Below, one piece after another: positions 1-10,500 of a DNA stretch of 20,247 nt. The stretch comes from Rodentolepis nana (Eukaryota; Platyhelminthes; Cestoda; Cyclophyllidea; Hymenolepididae): NCBI GenBank assembly GCA_900617975.1, contig UZAE01000636.1:1-20247 (forward strand), read 5' to 3'. Position numbers and translations under genes: made by a program. The notes beneath the pieces are model-generated. The model did no database searches, was not told where the DNA came from, and worked only from the letters and a program-made list of their open reading frames with translations. The number at the start of each line of letters is the position of its first letter. Positions within the stretch are counted from its first letter, which is position 1.

Positions 1-101
1 AATTGTTTATCCATTTGTTGATTCGTCACTCCATTAGCAATTAGTTTTAAATATTTTTAGAATACTATTTATTCCATATTTCAAGCTAATCATAATAAAT
101 C

Positions 102-199
102 GAAGTCAAAATCGAATACCGGGTGATAGACTTTTTCGCCGTACGAAGATACGTTGTCCAGGGTGCACCACGTGGAGGTAAGTCTATCGCGCACCCCTT
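102..199 (-). mobile_element. Head fragment of the ~320-bp short non-LTR element (copy 1)
   Basis: Read on the minus strand this matches the 5' part (head) of the short element found four more times in the window. It carries the GATAGACTT start, the CCACGTGG palindrome, the GGTGCACCCTGG block and the closing AAGTCTATC. Homology begins at the GAAGTCAAAA stretch near 102, so the 3' two thirds and the tail are missing. It directly abuts the plus-strand LINE fragment that begins near 203. Seen by direct comparison with copies 2 to 5. Confidence 0.75.
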
Positions 200-202
200 A
201 AT

Positions 203-529
203 CAGGCCTTAATCAGAAGAGAATTCCAGACCTCAAGGTGCAATGAACTTAAAGCTCGGACGAAGGAGAAACAGTGGACAGTGGCACTCTCCCACATAGC
301 CGACTGGCCAAGAATCGAAGCCGTTGCTGAGTTTAGACTACGTACCTGACACGATTGCTTGGCAAAACACCTTCACAGATTGGGAGTATACACTCAACCC
401 ACATGCCCTCTATGTAACCTACAGGAAGAAATGGAGAAGACCCACCTGATTCGGTGTCCAGCTCAAAAGGCAACGACGGAAAGCCATAGATACTGGGAAG
501 CAAGAAGACAGCTAATGAATAACTATTAA
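203..529 (+). pseudogene. C-terminal remnant of a non-LTR retrotransposon ORF2 (post-RNase H zinc-knuckle region)
   Basis: One frame reads through from 203 to a TAA at 527-529, broken by a single TGA at 347-349. The product contains VAEFRLRT, then after the stop HDCLAKHLHRLGVYTQ, then a C-X2-C-X9-H-X3-C cluster (CPLCNLQ...THLIRCP). This arrangement is typical of the C-terminus of RNase H-bearing non-LTR elements of the Jockey/I/R1 type, where the Cys-His cluster follows the RNase H domain. The TGA sits where related elements usually have Gly (a one-base change from GGA). The reverse transcriptase, endonuclease and most of RNase H are absent, so this is a dead 5'-truncated copy. The family name is not certain. 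Confidence 0.75.
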
Positions 530-635
530 TTAACTGCTCTAAATGTACCCCCCCCCACCCTTGGGGGAAGCTGAAGTCAAAGTATTGGAGCTAATGATAA
601 ATATCATAAAGCCTGCCATTTGAAATAAATAAATT
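530..635 (+). mobile_element. 3' UTR and tail of the non-LTR element
   Basis: After the ORF2 stop comes a C-rich run (about 549-558), then GAAGCTGAAGTCAAAG, GCTAATGATAAATATCAT and CCTGCCATTTGAAATAAAT. The last 65 or so bases are closely similar to the 3' tails of the short element copies in this window. It ends in an AAATAAAT-type repeat rather than a plain poly(A), as many flatworm and insect LINEs do. Confidence 0.65.
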
Positions 636-697
636 TATTGCATATTTTACAAGGCTCATGCTGTCACTACAATCGGCTAAGACAAGGTAACTCCGTA

Positions 698-1032
698 AAT
701 TTACTTTATTTACTTTATTTATTTATAACAAACGGCAGGTATTTTGATAGTTATCATTAGCCCTTTACTTGACTTCGGACTTCACAGAGGGGAGGTAACA
801 TCAAATTGAAAAAAAGTCAAGAGGGGGGGGGACCGAAGAATGTATCAAAGTTGGAAAAGAGGCAGATACAGAGGTAGAAATAAGTGAGGTGAGTACTGTG
901 GAAGCAGCCGAATATGACATAAAGTGGGGTGATGGTTATTTGAAGTCAGAAGTCAACTACCGGTTAATAGACTTTTCCCGTATGAATATATGTTGCCCAG
1001 GGTGCACAACATGGAGTTAAGTCTATCCCATA
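698..1032 (-). mobile_element. Short non-LTR (SINE-like) element, near full length (copy 2)
   Basis: On the minus strand it starts with GATAGACTTAACTCCATG near 1030. It passes through the GTGCACCCTGGGCAAC block, an AAGTCTATTAACCGG segment that closes an inverted repeat with the start, and a pyrimidine-rich middle, and ends in CCTGCCGTTTGTTATAAATAAATAAAG. The tail has tandem AAATAAAGT units (plus-strand 698-735). It contains a run of nine G at about 823-831. No open reading frame was found, so it must be non-autonomous. Its tail faces the tail of the LINE remnant 60 bp away (tail to tail). Confidence 0.75.
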
Positions 1033-3022
1033 TCCCATGATACTAAAGACTGATTAACGAATACTCAAACCAAAATTTTCTGCATTCTGAAATGATTCTG
1101 AATTTTTAATTCCAGTTGATTTCCTTTTACTAGTGCTCTCAATGAGTCTGTATGAACAGGCTTCGGTTCTGAAACCAGAGTCGAAGAAATCAAAATTTTC
1201 TGAAAAGCAGTAGCTACTCTTCGAACTCCTGGACCCCAAAATAGTTTTATATTCTCTGTGAAATTAAATAATCCGAGTGCTAAATATAATTTGTGAGAAC
1301 TTTCATGCACACCCGCTGACAAATTAAATTAAAAAACTCTGAAACAAAGGCAGACTGGAACCACGTCGGATACTATTTTAAGCATGTTACTTTTGGATAT
1401 AGTTAAACAATGGCGCAGATTTAATTATATAATTTGCCAATACGATCCGCTCTAGTTTGATTGAATAGCTACTGAAATCATTGCGGGAATATGAATATTG
1501 CAAATCTATAGAAAAATATGAAAATTTATATCGTTTAGTCCGTAAAATAGTCCGATTGGGTAGAAGTATGAATAGTTGAAATAGACCACGACGTATCCCC
1601 TGAGTTAACACTGTTTATGGAGATTATCTAACTTACAAATTCTATCTTATCTGGTCTATGTTAAAACTCTAAGCTGCGATCGTTTGCCTTCTTGATTATT
1701 GTAAGAGGGGTAGGGGAATTGAAGGGGCAGGCAGGTTCACACTTACTTTGAAGATACCAATCCATAAGCATTGAACATCGTAAGTTATCGTTTGCTGAAA
1801 TTCAGGGCCCGACTCATTAAATGTGTACTTTAAAATTTGAACTAACCATTTGAAAAATATCGTACAATTCCAGTAAAACAATCGAACTAAGTACGACTCT
1901 GCTATCTTGACACTTCTCTAGGCATCCTTGTGACCTCTCACCCTTGATCATTTAGCCATCGATCTGTTTACCGATGTTTGTTTCTTCCCGCAATTAATAA
2001 TTGTGGTGTGCCCTGTTTCACTATGGACTCTAATGTTGATACTGAGCCACAGCAGCTAAAGGAGTAGTGGAAAATCTCCCGTCTTGAGTTCAGCAAGAGA
2101 TCTCTCAGATGCGTTTCACTCATGCTAAGAACAGCCACCAGATGTAAAGCCACAAAGATCAGGGATTATAGACAGGCTATAGCCAAAAACAAGGATGAGG
2201 AGCTTGGGATAGGCTGTGGCATTCGGTCAGCATGAGTTGCAGTTAAGATCGATTGTTGTAACCGGTGGGGTAGCAGCAAAGACGGTTGGGGCAGTTGGTG
2301 AAGACCGCTAGTTTCTTGAAAGTTGGTAGAAGGAGTGTTTTGTTAAACTGAGGAGTGAATCAACAATGGAGTTTGAGAGACAAGTCTTTGCATGAGAGGA
2401 GACTAGATTCAACTGAGTGATAACGCCTCCAGTTTTTTTATTAGCCTGACATGGAGGTCATAATGCACGTCTGTCAATTTGGAAATTATAAGATTGATGA
2501 ATATTTGCGCATAATTTAAGACTTATAAATAATAAAAAAATTGTAATACCACTACCCGTTTATTGATCAAAATGACATCGGTTTAACGCATAATTACATT
2601 AGTTAAATCAACTAAAATTAGCAAAACTGTGAAGCTAATTACATAAATTTTAAAATTCCACAACTCGAAAATACTCCTTTACTCCGATAAACTTAATGAA
2701 TTCTTTTTATTTTATTCATGGTATTATTTTGCAAATGCTTCGAAGGCCATCGAAAAGAAATACTATTTGTTGTGCGGCATTCATCAACTAAGTAAAAGCT
2801 CAGGAGTAGTAGAGCGCTTCACCCTACATGACCGTTATTAAACAGGGAATTGATGAGTAACGTCTTTGTGACCTCCGATTTGGCACTGACGCCCTCGTAA
2901 CCAAGTTGGAATCCAATTATCCTATTAGCGCGTTTAATGGTTGTCGAAAGATTGTGTGAAAAAGCGTTTTTGTATTATATTTACGGAATTATACTCATCC
3001 TGGTTTTAGCGTTTACTGGTAG
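1033..3022. other. No firm gene; AT-rich flank with weak ORFs
   Basis: Several short frames are open on the minus strand (1065-1322, 1387-1611, 1696-1881, 1968-2153), but none has a recognisable domain. Two of them (1747-1886 and 1387-1599) can be joined in phase by plausible splice sites; this is listed as a finding rather than a gene. The stretch around 2,050-2,450 is less AT-rich than its surroundings and may be an old unrecognised repeat. No RNA gene or repeat array was seen. Confidence 0.5.
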
Positions 3023-3340
3023 GGGTGTGCGATAGACTTAACTCCATGTGGTGTACCCTGGGCAACGCATACTCATACGGCAAAAAAGTCCATAAACCGA
3101 CAGTTTACTTCTTACTTTTAACTACTAACACCCGACATTATGTCATATTACACCACTTCCCAGTACTCATCTAGCCTTTTCCATACCCTTGTGTGTCTGT
3201 CTCTTTTCCATCTGTAAATCACTCTTCTATCCCTCCTCTCGAATTTTTCTCATTATGATTTTTCTCTCCTCTGTGAAACCTGAAGTCAGCTACAGGGCTA
3301 ATGATATTTATCTAAACGCCTACCATTTGAAAATAATTAA
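3023..3340 (+). mobile_element. Short non-LTR (SINE-like) element, near full length (copy 3)
   Basis: It begins GTGTGCGATAGACTTAACTCC and continues through GTGTACCCTGGGCAACGCATACTCATACGGC to AAAAAAGTCCAT, the degenerate second arm of the internal inverted repeat. The body is pyrimidine-rich (about 3,165-3,270). It ends CTGTGAAACCTGAAGTCAGC, GGGCTAATGATATTTATC and CCTACCATTTGAAAATAATT. This is the only near-complete copy on the plus strand. It is more diverged than copies 2 and 4 and has no extended A-rich tail, so it is probably older. Confidence 0.72.
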
Positions 3341-4380
3341 CAGTTTTCTGGTTTTGTAGATTTTCATTCATTATAACTCAAGTTACCACCAATTCCCGCT
3401 GAAATCAAAATATGGTATTTTAACGCATTAGAAATTGAAGCAAAAAACTGTCCGCCCGATTGCGAAGTTCTAAGTTCACTCTCCTCGCCGATCGTATTCG
3501 ATAAAAATAAATTTCCCAAATTTTAACTATCTCAATAAGCAACTAATGTCTAAGAGTGAAGAATCGAGCAAAAATATATTTTAAGACGTGCGTTTCAGCT
3601 ATTCTTCGTTGTTCTGCTTTCTCTTCCCGGAATGTCCACAGACTGAGACACAATTTGTCCAGGAACAGAGACAAAGATCCTAAAATTAAGCCCAATGAGA
3701 CTGCCTTCAAAGCCTCAATCGATAACCCCTTGAATTATAGGCCAGAGAACATTTTTTCAGCACAATCATGCGTTTTAACCGTTATTGCATTAAGCAGATC
3801 TTTTGTTGAGATTCCAGCTAACATCTAAGGAAGCAGTGTACAAAAGGAACGAAATAGGAACAGATTGGGAAGCTAATCGCTGGAACCAGAGGCAAACAAG
3901 TTGAGAATAGGGGGTTCTCTCCGGGGGCGGTAAAGTAAGCACGTGACGGAAGCTTGCTAATAAGTCACTTTAAATAAGAAACAAACAATCTAAGAAAACT
4001 TAATGAGGCTTCCTTAATGCTTTTCCAATCTCAGTCAGCTCCACACGATTTGCATCATTCCTTAACCATGTCTATCCTTTTATTCCAATAAATATTGACT
4101 TAATTTCGACAGATATTTAAACTCTAACTCTGCAAGTAGTTAGCGCAATGCACTTTTATATAAATGCAGTTATTGGTTTAAAGTATCGAAATTAATTAAC
4201 CACTGGGGTAAGACAAGATAAACCTTTCCATATTTCAGATGCTCAAGTTGAAAAATTCTTCCACCCAAATAAAATCATGAATACTACTATTATATAACTA
4301 AGTAGCATAGTTTAAAATACTCCAATCAATCTAACTAAATGAGAACTCATAAATATATGCATGATAATTATGCTTTTTTC
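3341..4380. other. Intergenic AT-rich sequence, nothing recognised
   Basis: It lies between the copy 3 element and the 3' end of the minus-strand PH-like gene. A 90-codon frame without any ATG (3,556-3,828, plus) is open but carries no recognisable motif and is best treated as chance. Confidence 0.5.
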
Positions 4381-4386
4381 TTTATT
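4381..4386 (-). promoter_or_regulatory. Candidate polyadenylation signal of the PH-like gene
   Basis: TTTATT on the plus strand is AATAAA on the minus strand, about 145 nt downstream of the stop codon at 4,532. It is followed on the minus strand by A/T-rich sequence. The position suits a short 3' UTR. The alternative is a chance match in AT-rich DNA. Confidence 0.5.
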
Positions 4387-4531
4387 TTTAATCTGAAACA
4401 GATGATAAAGAATACGAATAGCGGTGAAAAGCGATTAACAGACAAGAAATAGAGAATATCGAAAGATCTCAAGAGGGGGTATGAGAGATCAGAAAGGAAT
4501 TCAAGGCGCTGATTTTTTTCAAAAATAAACT

Positions 4532-7500
4532 TTAGGATGACCATCCACCAGAACTACTGAAGGAACTCAAAGATGACCAACTTCCACATCGACCCAATCC
4601 ACCAAATCCACCGTATCCAAAAGATGGTCGACCCCAGCCCCCACCCCATCCACCTAGACCGTAACCGAGAGTGCGTCCAAGGCCGCCGAACAACTTCCCC
4701 GCCATCCAACCAGTCGCTGCTCCGGCTGCAAGACCTGTTTCGAAAATAAATAGGCAATGATTATTTAATAAGCTCGCTTAATGAGCCATAAGAGACCACA
4801 GAGAAAGTAGAATCAGAACTGACTTTCGGTCCCAAGCGCAGTATATCCATACCAATACTCGTAAGTGATGAAATGTCTGAATTTCCTACCTGTGTATATG
4901 ATTACGAACAATATAAGAAGCCAATATCTATCCACACATTTTCCTAGTTTGTCTTAAGGCACGCGGATTCGACACGACTACTTAATTGAGCAGACTCTAG
5001 TACAACTGGAGCTTTCGATCCGTCTATTGGATAAATCGATATTTATCTGTGTCTCATATGAGGAACTAGAATTATGTTTCTCCTCACATGGTGTCTTTTA
5101 GCTAGTATGGTTGATTTTGACTATGTGAAATGGCACTGATTTCTTTCTTTTAACGTAAATCATCATCAAATCAAATCATTTAAGGGTCAATTCAGGTGGT
5201 GGAAATTTCACGATATATTGACTCAAGAGGAAGATGCAGGATACCGACATATTGCAATAAAAACCCTGCACAGTACAACTTCATTAATATTAGTTCACAT
5301 AAATAATAAAATTGAAAGAAAACATTAAAATATTAATTTCGTCAGGGAAAGACATTTCCTATTTATACATAACCATATTTTCTCTTTAACTCCAAGAGGA
5401 CAATTCAATCAACCTTTCTTTTAAATAAGCCTAAATTCCACCAAATTTAAATCAAATTTCACTTAAGTTAAAGGAGTGAATTTGTAATAGTGCATTTGGC
5501 AAGTTGTTAAAGTACATCTAAGGAATAAGTGATGAAGGTCACTGTTATTGCCTGTGCGTTATTTGAGCGCCTAATTTAGAAACTGTCTAATAATAATAAG
5601 TGAAATTGCCAATGAAAGTGGCACAACATTTGCTCTTTGTTTAAACAAAAGAGATAAAGATTAAAATTTGCTTGAAAATAAATTATTCAATTCATTTTGC
5701 CTAGTAGTGAGTTATTTCTCATTAAAGCAACTGAACAATGACTTTTATTCATAAAAGGCAACCATTATAAATTCTCACATTAAAGAAGAAAAAATGTGAT
5801 GGAATTTTATTGCTTCAAATTAAAGATCCTAAAACCTGTTAGATAAGCATCAAATCAATTAAGACATAATAATCTTTATTATTAACAAAAAAAGGCATTC
5901 TGATAAAAAGAATCGAGACAAAGATAAACACACCACAGAGGTAAATATTAATCGATTATTTAGACATTTAATAAATTACAAATACATTGACTTAAAGAAT
6001 AATTGCATTATCTTTTAATCTAGACAACATCAAATCGCGAACCATGTCTAAGGTGATAGAGTCGGGAAGACACCATAATAGCTTGATTATAGGCGTAATT
6101 TAACTTCCTTAAACGCATAGGAAGTTCCGAAAGTGTTGAGATGATTTCTCCAACATACATATTCGACAGAGGCGTAACTCGGAGGAGAACCTCTACAATC
6201 TCTCAAATAACCCGTTTAAATCTATTGAGTTGGTTATTCAGTTCACTAAAGTGGTTACAGTAAGAAGCATCCACCCCCCTAACTTCAGATTCGCCAGTTG
6301 ATCATTCAGCTTCCTGAAGGCAATCAGATAGGCATATAAATGCTTAATACAAATCATTAAAAATGTCACCCATCATCTCACTAAGGGTTCGCAGTCAGAA
6401 GTTAAAATTAAAATTTGGTGCATATGTCAACGAAATATTTTTCAGAGCTTCTGCCTCACAGATATCTTTACAATTTCACCTACCTTTGCCCGTATTCTCC
6501 TAAAACAACAATTTTTAACTTTAAAACACCCTAGAAACTTGTAGCTGAAACATATTTCACAGGACCATATGGCCAAAATCTTCCAAAATTATTAACTAAT
6601 GAGCGAGTACTACAAATGATTTGTGGAACAAGGTACTCCCCAACAGATAGCAATTACCCAATGAAAAATTTGACTTTGTTTGACTTTATAGTTTAATAAA
6701 CTTATACTAATCAACTGCCTTTGGATAAAATAACCAAAAGCTGCTGGTCTTTTCACCATTTAATTGGAGTGACCTGAATTCTTGGAATTGACGGGAATTT
6801 TGGCGTACCGACAAGACGGACACACATCAAGATGGGTAATCCATCACTTCAAATGATTGGAGCATCAGATTTAAACATATTGAAAATATTAAATAAACTC
6901 CACCTCTTCATCATTTGTTTGAATAGCATTTTTCTCCATTGTTTTCAGAAGGTTTGCGGTTATTAAAAAAAGCTATCTCCTGCTTATCGAAATTTTCAAC
7001 CCAACCTCTAGATCGTTTAAAACCACCCAGATGCCCATTTAGATTTGCACAACAGTTATAACAGATTGCAATTATACATGATTTCACAGTTATTTTCACA
7101 AAAGTAACATCGAAAGCAAGGTTCTATGACCGAATGAGAGATTTATAGGCCAAAAAGGAATTCCCCTCTCGATGATGTAATCCGGATGTGATGGTTTAGA
7201 CAAAAAAGACGACAATAAGAGCAATAGAGATCGTAAATCAAAAAGTACGAACGAATCTCGTACGTCAACTCCTGCTTGTGGGTTTATAATTAGAAGATAT
7301 CTAGGAAGCAGACTACAATTTACACAATGGTAAATAAACGAAGAGTATGCCTGCCGAGAACGAATTGACGGTAGTTTGCGGTGATTAGGTAATCTTAGGT
7401 GAAACATAATGTCAACCTAAATACTGGTGGATCAAATAAGATATGTTTAATAGACTCTCCATAAAAGGCGGTACAATTACCGGGGTTTTCCGAAAGTTCT

Positions 7501-10500
7501 GGTGGTTATTTGGTTCCAAAAATAGTTTCATGCAATGGAAATAAAAGCCTGGTTTTATGATAAATGGAGTATGAAGATTGAAAAGTCGCAGAAGAGCAAA
7601 TGAAAGCCGGTGCTTTTAATGACTAACGTTCCCATTCAATCCTATTATATAACCTCAATATACTAATAATTACCCAAACACATTTAAGAACGCTTCTACA
7701 AATATTCACTTGGAGTAGAGAGTGGCATGAGGAACCCTTGCTGATGACAAACTCGAATCCTGCCACCCTCCATATCAGTCAGACTAGACTATTGACCATT
7801 TTACTCGCTTGAGGAGCACTGATGGAAATCGAATCCGTGACTTGAAACGCGATGTCACATAGCGAGATGTTCAAGAGCAGCTATTAATGACTAAGAAAGG
7901 GTTTATTGCACGGCTGCTACGTTTTCATTAATCAAGCACATAAAGGATTACTATCAAATTATTATTAGTAGCAATATATAATTACTCTAGATTAGAATAC
8001 ACCAATTCAATCATGAAGATGAGAGAGATGTTAGCGACAGACCACGCATATACTTCATCTCAACGTTTATCAAAATAATTAAGTGAATAACTTGATGAAA
8101 AATCTCACTCTTTTCAAAAGAACTGCATTAAGAGTAGAAGGTAAATAATTAGTACTTTTCCGAACTCCGGTCGCATCCCTCCATCTCCAAGTGCATAATA
8201 TTCACCTTTTAATATGAATCACTTTCTCTCCTTTTAACCGATTTTTCCTTCGCAATTTAAATTATCGATCGACCAAGAACCAAAATTGCCAATTACTGTT
8301 AGTTTGGAAAAATAAACTAAATTTTGATTGGTATCATCACTTAAAATGCAAAAATGTCCTGTCTGCCCATAGCCACGAAATAATTTCGAAGAAAAATAAT
8401 AAAAAAATAGTACGTGCGGAAGTCCAAGTCACATGAACTTTAGAAAAGGTTTTACGAAGTATCTACTTTGAAAAAAAAACATTGAAGCTGATATCCGTCC
8501 AAATTTGCATTGAACCCAAAAACAAAAAGCAGACGCACTTCAAGCGTTTGAGATAATTTGAATGATCAACCTGTTTGGACTAAAAGTTAGAAAACTATCA
8601 GAAATTCTGGCTTTATTAGATAAGCGAATACAAATAAAATAAGCAAGTCCGCGATAAGCTGGGATCACATTCGAGAGTATGTATTACCAATAACCAATCA
8701 GAGAAAAGCGTTAAGCATCAATCACCCACATCATTAAAATGTTAGGAATTATTTACTCAATTATTAAAAAGTTATAATCAAGGTGTCATAAAGAGAGAGG
8801 TTGGTGGCAATAGTGTTAGGATTAGTATTTTTTATGCTTATTCTTCTTGTTCTTTTTCTTCCATGAACCAGATGATGACGATGACGATGATGACGACGAA
8901 GATGAAGAAGACGACGAACGACTTCTCCAACCCCTACCAACGTCGTTCGAACCTAATATGTGATTGGTCAAATTTAAAATGCATTAATTTTTAGCACATC
9001 CGATTGGTCATCTTTAGCGTCTTATAATCGCATGATAACCGGTTAGGATTAGTCAGGCGAGAAAAGTATACGCATTAAAATCAATTTTCAATAAATCATA
9101 ATAGAAATCCATTCTGTGCAAAATCAATATTTTCAATTCTGTGAGGGTCTTAAGAAGTCATTAAAGAATTCTACAAAATGCCTTATACATCCCTTTACTT
9201 TACTTCCATTAATAAAATTGTGTTGTTTACTATTAACGCTAGCAAACTAAGACCTTGTATAGTATTTTAGATCAATTTTAGTTACCTCCTTTGGCATTAA
9301 TTCACAAGGTCAACATGATCACATGTTGAAAACATATGGTAATATAATAAAAAACCCAAGCCAAACACAAATGTTATCCCAAGCGAAGCTAGGTTGTGAC
9401 TAACATGAATAGTTACATAACAAAGCGATGATAAGTAACACCTAAGTCCTGAAGTGAAAAATGATCAATTTAATCGTTATGCAACTACAAAACAAACTTT
9501 TCATTAAATAGCATGAATGAACATTTAGCTCACTTACGCTGGCCTTAATCAGTCTACTGTACTCTATCTTTGCAATATCCCTCCCCCCCAATAAACATAA
9601 TTTTGCCATTAAATTAAAATAAGGACATAAATCGCTGTTCTCGAAAAAATAATTATCGAAATTCAGGCTAATTTAGGATCGTTTTTTTTCAAGTTTCCCC
9701 GTCTTTCCACGCAAATACTGTGTTGAAAATTCCACAGCTCATTGTCTACTTTTAGCGCACTGCATTTGCATACTAACAGAAAATCGCTGACCCAATGAAT
9801 TTAACACAGTAGAAAGCCAATCAAGTCCATAAACAACAAAGTGAACATGAACAAACACCCATATAACCATAACTCAAACTTACCCAAAGCTGCTTTCTTC
9901 CACTTCTTCTTCTTAGGCTTTCCGTTCTTGTAGACAATGGTATAGGGCTTTCCCTTCTTGTCATACATCACATTCTGACCTTGTTGACCAGGCGCCATTG
10001 GCTGATGGCCACCAGGATATTGCTGGCCCCCTGGATAGCAACCGCCAGCAACGCCACCCGGATAACTAGGCCCAGGCTGAACTCCTGGAGGTGGGTAAGC
10101 ATTAGGTGGTTGTGGATAGGCTCCATAAGAAGCACCAGAGGGTACTGGTTGCATTGGAACTCCTCCGTAGGGAGCTCCCATGGGTTGGGGTTGCATGGGT
10201 GGATAGCCTGCAGGTTGGCTTGGCCCAGGATAAACTATAATCAATAATGTACAACAAACATGCAGTTTCAAAAATGTGAAGGCAATAAACCTGAGACAAT
10301 TAAAATTGAATAGATATATACGTTTGTTTCATTTCCATCTCATTTAACATGGGATGAATATTTTTGCCTTTCAGTAGCTGACATTTCAGACCTAACATGG
10401 GAGGTAAAATCCAAAGAATACTAGGATACAAATTCGGGATGTGACGGACTTAAAACCATCAATACACTTGCTTTTTGCTTTAAAATGCACAGTAATAGGT

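Larger units (their letters stand above)
4735..9883 (-). other. Intron 5 of the PH-like gene (5.1 kb)
   Basis: It is bounded by donor GGTAAGTTTG (minus strand, ending at 9,883) and acceptor TTTCGAAACAG (4,735-4,745). It joins codon 281 as G|GT. Inside are the hairpin/tRNA-like repeat at 7,711-7,866, the pyrimidine tract and GAY microsatellite at 8,839-8,922, and a pair of inverted CCAAT motifs. A 103-codon frame on the same strand (7,096-7,407) has no recognised domain. No nested gene could be supported. Confidence 0.75.

Noticed and set aside
1054..1322. Overlapping minus-strand frames of 61 and 85 codons
   Set aside because: No recognisable protein family, two competing frames, and no splice or polyadenylation evidence.
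3556..3828. 90-codon plus-strand open frame
   Set aside because: It has no ATG, no recognised motif, no matching splice context, and a length that can arise by chance.
7096..7407. 103-codon minus-strand open frame inside intron 5
   Set aside because: No domain is recognised and the sequence is low-complexity Leu/Ser-rich in part. No promoter, splice partner or polyadenylation signal supports it.
7740..7866. Hammerhead ribozyme
   Set aside because: CTGATG and CGAA occur in roughly the right order, but the core lacks conserved bases (GAA is followed by T, and one copy has CTGATGG) and stem II does not pair.
8941..8956. tRNA gene suggested by GTTCGAACC
   Set aside because: It matches a B box only. 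There is no A box or acceptor stem upstream, where a microsatellite lies instead.
9528..9545. Extra minus-strand exon ending at a GTAAGTGAG donor in intron 5
   Set aside because: Entering it from exon 5 in the required phase meets a stop at once, so it does not fit the gene model.
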